DNA from: Zygnema cylindricum
Taxonomy: Eukaryota > Streptophyta > Zygnematophyceae > Zygnematales > Zygnemataceae
Assembly: GCA_037447655.1 (NCBI GenBank)
Contig: JBBHKE010000675.1
Span: 41,646-105,645, forward strand
Direction of reading: 5' to 3'
Length of the DNA: 64,000 bases
The notes under the pieces were generated by a model. The model was not told where the DNA came from. It did not search any database and saw only the letters and a program-made list of their open reading frames with translations. Position numbers and translations under genes: made by a program. Each line of letters opens with the position of its first letter. The stretch's first letter is position 1. Shown here piece by piece: positions 57,774 through 64,000 of this stretch.

Positions 57774-60510
57774 TGTGAGGATTTATCACTAGCTTTCATT
57801 TGAAGACTTAATCTCTCAGGCGCTTTTCCCTTATTCTCTCGATTACTCCTCCTAACAACCACTTCTTCTCCCATTACATTTTTTTCACTCTTTTCAGAAA
57901 TTGATGGCAAACTCTTTTCACTAATTTGTCTTTTCAAAGATAGTTTTGAACTCTCAGACTTATCATCACTCAAATTGGATTCCAAATCAAATTTGTCAGA
58001 ATTTGAAACTCGACCAAATTTCGGTTTCCGTTTTGGGGTCACATAATGATAGTCTTCCTCATCCGACGAATCCGCCACTTCGAACTCCTCCAAACTGTTT
58101 TCTTCTTCAAAATCCAAGCTTTGCTCCTTGCCGTTCGAATATTCCATGGCCGCCTTTAAATTCTCGTGGAAGTCAACATTCCGTGACTCCACTACGTTTT
58201 GCGTCACAGGATTGAAGATCCGATACTGATTCGAATTCACACTATATCCGACAAAAAATCCACTCCAACTCCGTGGACTAAACTAGCCGGTACGTTTGTT
58301 TCGGTCAATATATACGGTCGCTCGACAACCCTAAATTCTTAAATGTCGTACGGACGGAACACGTCCAATCCAAAGTTTTTGAGGCGTCTTCTCGCTAGAA
58401 ATCGAAGTCAATCTTCGATTACACACATAGTTTGTCGTGACTATGGCTTCTCCCCAAAGTGAAGCATTATGCTTCGTGCTATGAAGCATCGCACGCACCA
58501 TTTCTGCAACGTCCTATTTTTCCTCTCGGCCACTCCATTAGATTGAGGTGAGTAAGTGGCGGTAAAATGCTGCTTGGTTCCTCGCTCCTCACAAAACTCC
58601 TTAAATGCGATAAATTCTCCACCATTGTCCGACCTCACAGCTTTCAATTTCCTGTCCGTTTCCCTTTCAGCCATCACAACAAACTTCTTAAAATAATCCA
58701 AAGCCTCCAACTTCCTTTTCAAAAGGTACACCCAACTCTTTTGGGAAAAATCATCAACAATCACAAAAATATATCTATTTCCCCCAAGACTCCTCGGCTT
58801 AATAGTTGTAAGTAGATCCACATGAACAAGTTCCAAAGGTTGACTAGCTCAAAATTTTACATTTTTGACATGATGCGGTTTCCTCATTTTCTTCCCCTTG
58901 CTACAACCATTACATCCATTCACCTTTTCTCTGGTCGCCAATTCCAAACCTCTCGCTGAATAATGCTTAATCATCTTTTTAATGTTTTCCTCCAAAGTGT
59001 GGCATAACTGATGATGCCAAAGGCTAAGGTCGCCTTTCTCCATCTCCACGGAAAGCATAGAAGATTCTTCTTTAACCGGTCGTTTCTAAACTAACTTACT
59101 AACCAAATTATCCGACATAAATCCTTCCCCAATTTGAATTCCTTCTTTACTTTTAATCATGATTATAAAATCCTCTAAAGAAATGACTCTACCTCCGGCC
59201 TTTTGAATTTGAGGAATACTAACCAAATTTACCACTCCATTAGGAATAAACAAAGCATCATTCAACTAAGCTTTATGCACTCTAACATTTTGATATTTAT
59301 CTCTCACCGGTAAATCGATTTGGACCGTACCAACCCTGTCCACCGGAATCACAGGTCCACTCGCAACCGTGACATTCTTTGGAACCGTAAGCTTCTTTGT
59401 ATCCGAAAATAGACTTAAATCCGTACACACATGATGAGTTGCGCCGGTATTAATAATCCAATCTCTTACACAATGATTACTAGAAGCCGAATTCAAAATT
59501 GCTCCGATTTTTTCGTCCAATAAAATGGTGAAATCGTAATGTCACTCCTCAATATCTTTTTCAAATTCCGTATAGTTTCTTTGATAACCGGATCCTCTTA
59601 ATTGGCCACGACCGCGTCGGCGTCCTCGGCCACTTCCTTGTCCATTTCCTCGATTGTCATAAAAAGAAAAATTTTCGCCTTCTCGTTGGAAACAATGAGA
59701 ACTCACATGTCCCCACTTATGGCAAATATTGCATCTCTTCTCCTTATCCGAGTACTCGGCTGCAAAATGCCCTGTCTTATCACATTTGAAACAAGTCACG
59801 TTAGTGGTGTTAGATTTATCAAATTGACTTCTACTAAATCCAACATTTTGACCTCTTCCTCTAAAATTTCCTTTAATACCCCCTCTTATTCAGAACAAAT
59901 TTAGATTCGCGGAATCCAAGGTATTAGCATTATGGAATCCACTACTTTCAAAACCTCTACCTACACTCTCTCTAGACTTCTCAATGGACTTCAAATAATT
60001 TACCGCATACTCAAGTGTAGCCTTCCGTTTAGATTGAATTATTTCACTAGACGTAGAATATCTTTCGGGCAATCCCTCTAAAAACACTTATAACTTTTCA
60101 TTTTCGGGTACAATTTTACCAACTACTACTCAATTGCTCCAACAAAATATAAAATCTTTTGACTCCATCATCTATTGACTCATTGTGCTTAAACTTAAAC
60201 TTTATGAAATCCTTGAACACATAATTTGCCTTATCTTTGACTCCTTTCTCAAAATGATTTTCTAACGCTTGCCAACATTTATGTGTTGTATCATGAATGA
60301 GAAAATAATCATGGACCGATCCAGTACAGCTTTGAATCAATCCATTCATGGCCGCCATATCTTTCAATCTCCACAAATTTTGCACCTTCAGATCTTTTGG
60401 CATATTCTCCTTGTCGTTGACGATCTTCCATAACTTTTTCAAGATGAGACTCGCTCTCATGTTCTTCTTTCAAATAGCGTAGTTGGATCCGTCAAACATG
60501 CCACGGTTAA
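57774..60510 (-). pseudogene. Ty1-copia element 2: gag, protease, integrase; decayed
   Basis: From 60510 downward: gag start FDGSNYAI, a stop, then KKNMRASLILKKLW, CWQALENHF and FLEGLPERYS. Two zinc knuckles follow: CFKCDKTGHFAAEY, with the last Cys lost, and CNICHKWGHVSSHC. Protease reads DWIINTGATHHVC, with the catalytic Asp changed to Asn. The GAG-pre-integrase part has LWHHQLCHT and CNGCSKGKK. Integrase has HVDL, RSDNGGEF and SPQSNGVAERKNRT, so the DDE residues are visible. The C-terminal acidic region ends RRSNRENKGKAPERL and a stop at the polypurine tract. Several stops and shifts break it. Reverse transcriptase and RNase H are absent between integrase and LTR. Confidence 0.88.
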
Positions 60511-60793
60511 GATCATGTTCCGTCTCCGTTTAACAACGATTAATTACGAGAACCGCACCACATAAACGTTGGTCGATTAACTGAACAACAATTTTACGGC
60601 AATGTACGGAATTTTATTGCAAACTGGTAAACATGGAACGAAAAAAGGAGGGCAAACACAAAGTACAATGGACGCAAAATAACATTTTGCTCGCCGCCAG
60701 AATCAAACGGACGACTTGGAATGAGAAAACACGAGCAAACAGCCAGCGTGAGCGCCGGCATCTTGGAATGGCTTATTTGGCAGCTTAAGGCGT
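60511..60793. other. Leader of copia element 2 / junction with element 3
   Basis: Non-coding. It lies upstream of the gag of element 2 (minus strand) and directly abuts the LTR of element 3. The last five bases GGCGT (60789-60793) would be the target duplication of element 3; its partner is outside the window. Confidence 0.5.
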
Positions 60794-61803
60794 TGTTCCA
60801 TTAGGCGGTTATTGAAACAAATAGTTATTGTTATTTTATAGGTCTTAATATATTTGCGGAAAAAAGAACATGCTGGTAACTTGTCTTCATCTCTTCTCTC
60901 TTACCCCCATACTTGTTGTAGTCACTGAAGGAGAAAGAGAGTGATGGAGCCATGGCTGCCTCAGCTCCATAGATAGGGTTAGAGAGTGACCTTAAGTCAC
61001 TCTCTACAAAAAGGTTGAGTCCAGCACGACTCGAACCCCGGCTGGTAGAGCGTGGCGTAGCCGTCCGCTCTAACCAGTTTGTCGTAGATGTTCGCTAAAG
61101 TGTATAGGGTGTGACTCATATTTAAAGTATATTACGTCCCGTAATCCGATTAACGGAAATGTAAATGTAACATCATAGAACAGGGTAAATTGAGTGCAAC
61201 CCGGATCCCGCACGAAACAAATGAATCAGACATTTGTTTCGACGGACAACATTTAATGCCGGTTCTTATACAACGCCATACGTCTTTGCCGAGATTCCGG
61301 AATGGTCACCTTGGCGTTTTGTGACGTGGCATGACCTGGAGCCACGTGGAGAGATGACATTCGGTCATGGGAATTCCGATGAGCGTACGGACAAGCGAAA
61401 AACGGATACACGTCCATTTAATAACCTTGTCTTACATATGCCGTACAAATAGTACACCAGCAATAGTACTTTTGGTACGGTACAGTAATCAGATTGGTCC
61501 GTACTTCAGTGGATAGAAGTTATTAGAGGGAATCAGGACTTAGAAAATTTTGGTAGGTAGTCACCTCTCCCTTTGAGAGTTTGTACAAATTGGAATTTTA
61601 ACTGCCTCATAACTAATCGGTTGGTGGCCGTTTTCAATGCTTTTTTTTGATACGGACTCAGGGGAGTCTAGGCTGCATAGAAGTGCAGTCAAACTGTCAT
61701 TTTGCCTTCCTGGAGAGGAGCGGTTGTGGCTTGAAGTGGGTTAGTTAAATACTATCTAGAGGCTTCCTGAATTCTGTGGTCCAATGGAGGACACAGAATT
61801 GCA
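60794..61803 (+). repeat. 5' LTR of copia element 3
   Basis: About 1010 bp, TGTTCCATT...GAATTGCA. Boundaries come from comparison with the two LTRs at 14.5-18.9 kb and the primer-binding site. It contains the antisense tRNA-like unit at 61008-61084 and an ATG (61784) 20 nt before its end. Confidence 0.8.
61008..61084 (-). other. tRNA-like Pol III unit inside LTR
   Basis: On the minus strand: box-A TGGTTAGAGCGG (61065-61076), box-B GGTTCGAGTCG (61027-61037), then a T5 run (61008-61012), giving a potential transcript of about 75 nt. Box A and box B fit their consensus at normal tRNA spacing. A full cloverleaf could not be drawn by hand (T-stem poorly paired), so it is called tRNA-like. It is antisense to the retrotransposon. 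Confidence 0.6.
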
Positions 61804-62727
61804 GGTTATGGGCCCACCCTCTAGGGTGCCCACCTTCAATGGATCTGGGTTCATCTATAGGGAAGCCATGATGATGGGCGCTTTGTGCGAAAAACGATAC
61901 CGGGGTATCGTCAGTGGACAAGTGAAACGTCCACCTTCGGGAACTCCACCAGGATTTGGAAGAGTAAGGTTTCCTGCAGCAAGGTTTCTTGCAGCAACGG
62001 CTGCCTCAGCAGAGAAGGCACATGATGGGGACAACAGTGTGTTCGAAAAGGGGAAAGGGAAGGAGACACCCCTCACTCTTATTGCCACAGTCCGGGGAGC
62101 GACGACCGTGAAGACCGCGGAGAACGATACTCAAATGTGGGAGGATGTAAACATGGCTGCCAAGAACTTCATTCTCAGGCACCTCACTCAAGCTTTGGCC
62201 ACTCCTCATCTTCACATTTACAAGGCCGAGGAGTTGTGGGTGAGTTTGGTGAGATTTATAAAGCTGGAACTATTCAGGAGCTCCAGTTGGCTGAGCAAAA
62301 GCTAGTGAGTTACATTTACAAAGGAGGAAAGGTGTTAGATTACTGTAATGATCTTTCTTGTTTGTATATGGAGATAGAAAGTGCCGGGTGGACAGGTACA
62401 ATGAAACTGAAAGTTAACACCCTTATCATGGTGTTACCAGATGAGTACGAGAACATACTGTACCGAGTACAGGAAATGGCTGATAGTTCATGGAAATGGA
62501 TCACAGTGGTTAGGATGATACTTGTGCAGGAAAACACAATGGAGATTAGGAGAGGAGGAAAGAGCATTCAAGCTCTAGCAGAGGGGACCGATGGGGGAAG
62601 GACCCGAAGAAACTGTACAAAGGAGAAAGAGATCATTCTCGAGGACCGTGGCCCCCAAATGGTCTTTGTCATTTTTGCAAAAAGCCGGAACACTTCATCG
62701 CAGATTGTGTCAAGCTGTCGGAGATGA
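61784..62727 (+). pseudogene. gag of copia element 3, frameshifted
   Basis: Starts at ATG 61784 in the LTR or ATG 61808 in the primer-binding site, same frame (QVMGPPSRVPTFNG). The frame changes near 62240, where similarity to the sister gag continues: IYKAGTIQELQLAEQKLVSY, LPDEYENILYRVQEM. The zinc knuckle CHFCKKPEHFIADC (about 62664-62705) is in a further frame. So at least two frameshifts. Confidence 0.85.
61804..61816 (+). other. Primer-binding site for half tRNA-iMet
   Basis: GGTTATGGGCCCA directly after the LTR end ...TTGCA; identical to the site at 17666-17678 of the sister element. Complementary to the anticodon arm of initiator tRNA-Met, so the CAU anticodon pairs with the ATG inside the site. 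Confidence 0.85.
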
Positions 62728-64000
62728 GGCTCCTAGAGAACCGTGGAGGGGGTTCTTCCGGAGGGAAGAAAAAATCACTTGTGGTTAAAAAAGGTATAGG
62801 AGAAACCGAGGATGAGTCTTCTGAGGAGGATAGGGAGCTTCTTCTTGACGAGAATCTCGAGGAGAAGCAGATCCCTCGTGGACAGAAATGTGCCATTGGA
62901 GCAATTCGGGAAGCTCCACAGGAAGGATGGATCATCGACTCAGGTGCATCCATGCACATGTGTCGTGATAAAGAACTTTTCACTAAGCTAAAAAAGATCC
63001 CTACTGTAGAGATAGAGTATGGGGATGGGAGAGTGGTTATTACAAATCTAATGGGATCAGTAGATCTGAAAGTCTTAGTGGAGGGTAAGACTTCTATACT
63101 TAAATCCTCAAATGTACTATACATTCCTCAGCTGAGTAAAAATCTTGTCTATACGTCTGTGTTAGATGACAAAGAGTTTGATACCTTCACTAGAAAGGGA
63201 GTCTTTACAGTTAAGTATGGGGATGAAGTTTACTTCACGGCAGATAAGTGTAGCCAAGGAATGTTTAGGCTTAACGTGAGTAATGAAAAGAAAAATGCTT
63301 ACTATGTTGGTGTTCATAAGTTGATGATTTGGCATAAGCGGTAGGGGCATGTACATTTTGATAGGTTAAGGGAATTGAAAAAGCTTGGGGTTGTAGAAGG
63401 CATTTGGGGATAATGAAATGATGGATGATTGTAGTGGCTGTGCTCAGGGTAAGGCTCACAGACTTCCTTTTCCCAAAGCCGCCACATATAGAGGTGAGAA
63501 AGTATTAGATTTGGTCTACAAAGTTATTTGGGGACCTGCAAAAGTACCTTCGGTTGGAAGAAAAAGGTTTATGATGATCATAATCGATGATTGGTCTAGA
63601 TACTCTAGAGTATACTTTCTAAAAACAAAGTCTGAAGCATCAACTTACTCCAAGAATATAAAGCATGGAGTGAGAAGTTGCATGAAACCCCCATTAAGAG
63701 GATAATGAGTGATAATGGGGCTGAATATACCTCTAACCAGTTTGAGGAATATCTGAGAGATGAGGGAGTACAGCACCAGAAAAATCTACCATATGACCCA
63801 GAACAAAATAAGGTAGCTGAGAGGTTGAATCGAACACTAGGAGATAGTGCATGCAGTATGTTGGCCGACAAAAAAATAGGAAAGAGATTTTGGGCAAAGG
63901 CAATGAACTGCGCCAACTACATTAAAAATAGAGTCCTTACCTCAGCTCTAAAGGGAGTGACACCTATCGAGAGATGGGTTGGAAGGAAATCAAATATTTC
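62724..64000 (+). pseudogene. Protease and integrase of copia element 3, partial
   Basis: Protease motif GWIIDSGASMHMC (about 62928) is intact. The pre-integrase region LMIWHKR-stop-GHVHF has a TAG at 63342-63344 replacing a sense codon before the zinc-binding GH. It continues to CSGCAQGKAHRLPF. The integrase core has lost its first Asp (VIWGP where family members have a D two residues before GP), keeps DDWSRYSRVYFL, and after a frameshift near 63690 reads MSDNGAEY and VAERLNRTLG. Reverse transcriptase would lie beyond the window. Confidence 0.85.

Larger units (their letters stand above)
60794..64000 (+). mobile_element. Ty1-copia-type retrotransposon, same family as 14.5-18.9 kb, runs off the window
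   Basis: 5' LTR 60794-61803, primer-binding site 61804-61816, then gag, protease and integrase to the window end. LTR and gag are clearly related to the element at 14540-18867 (shared CAGTCACTGAAGG, AGCCATGGCTGCCT; gag MGPPSRVP against MGPPSKVP). It retains the pol region the other copy lacks but is itself broken by frameshifts. Confidence 0.88.

Overview
This window looks like nuclear DNA of a plant-lineage eukaryote with a large, repeat-rich genome. The basis is three intron-containing genes of types expected there: a UGT80-type sterol glucosyltransferase, the RPC25/Rpb7-like subunit of RNA polymerase III, and a GT92 (galactan-synthase-like) glycosyltransferase. An early-diverging streptophyte such as a charophyte alga would fit, but that is inference. 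No bacterial operons, rRNA genes or CRISPR arrays were seen. Most long open frames are translated microsatellites.

Layout. 1-2040: non-coding flank with a 17-bp-arm hairpin, a tRNA-like sequence and minisatellites. 2041-22140: a block of roughly 4.2-kb repeat units, with one arm inverted (2041-5390) and about three units in direct order (5.4-22.1 kb), bounded at both ends by (CT/GA)n. An LTR retrotransposon (14540-18867, target duplication gtatc) sits inside the second unit. 22142-27660 (minus): UGT80 gene, exons 1-6; exon 6 stops exactly where the repeat block begins. 28.1-32.5 kb: intergenic, with a hAT-like element. 32509-39447 (plus): complete seven-exon RPC25-like gene with introns full of polypyrimidine, polypurine and minisatellite DNA. 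39.4-42.3 kb: intergenic. 42335-46389 (minus): GT92 gene, four exons found, N-terminus missing. 48569-54023: a nest of at least three transposons (a MITE and a 4-kb hAT inside the tip of another hAT-like element), each with its target duplication still visible. 55591-56537: Harbinger-like element. 56.8-60.5 kb (minus): decayed Ty1-copia element. 60794-64000 (plus): a second member of the copia family seen at 14.5-18.9 kb, running off the window end.

The most unusual features are these. Both copia-family elements have a primer-binding site matching the anticodon half of initiator tRNA-Met (GGTTATGGGCCCA), and the ATG in it lies in frame with gag. Their LTRs carry an antisense tRNA-like unit (box A, box B, and in one copy a T-run). 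The RPC25-like gene has a duplicated 36-bp in-frame mini-exon. The tandem units supply empty-site controls for two insertions.

All calls come from reading the sequence. Exon joins were checked for reading phase and GT/AG borders, but no alignment, search or transcript evidence was available.
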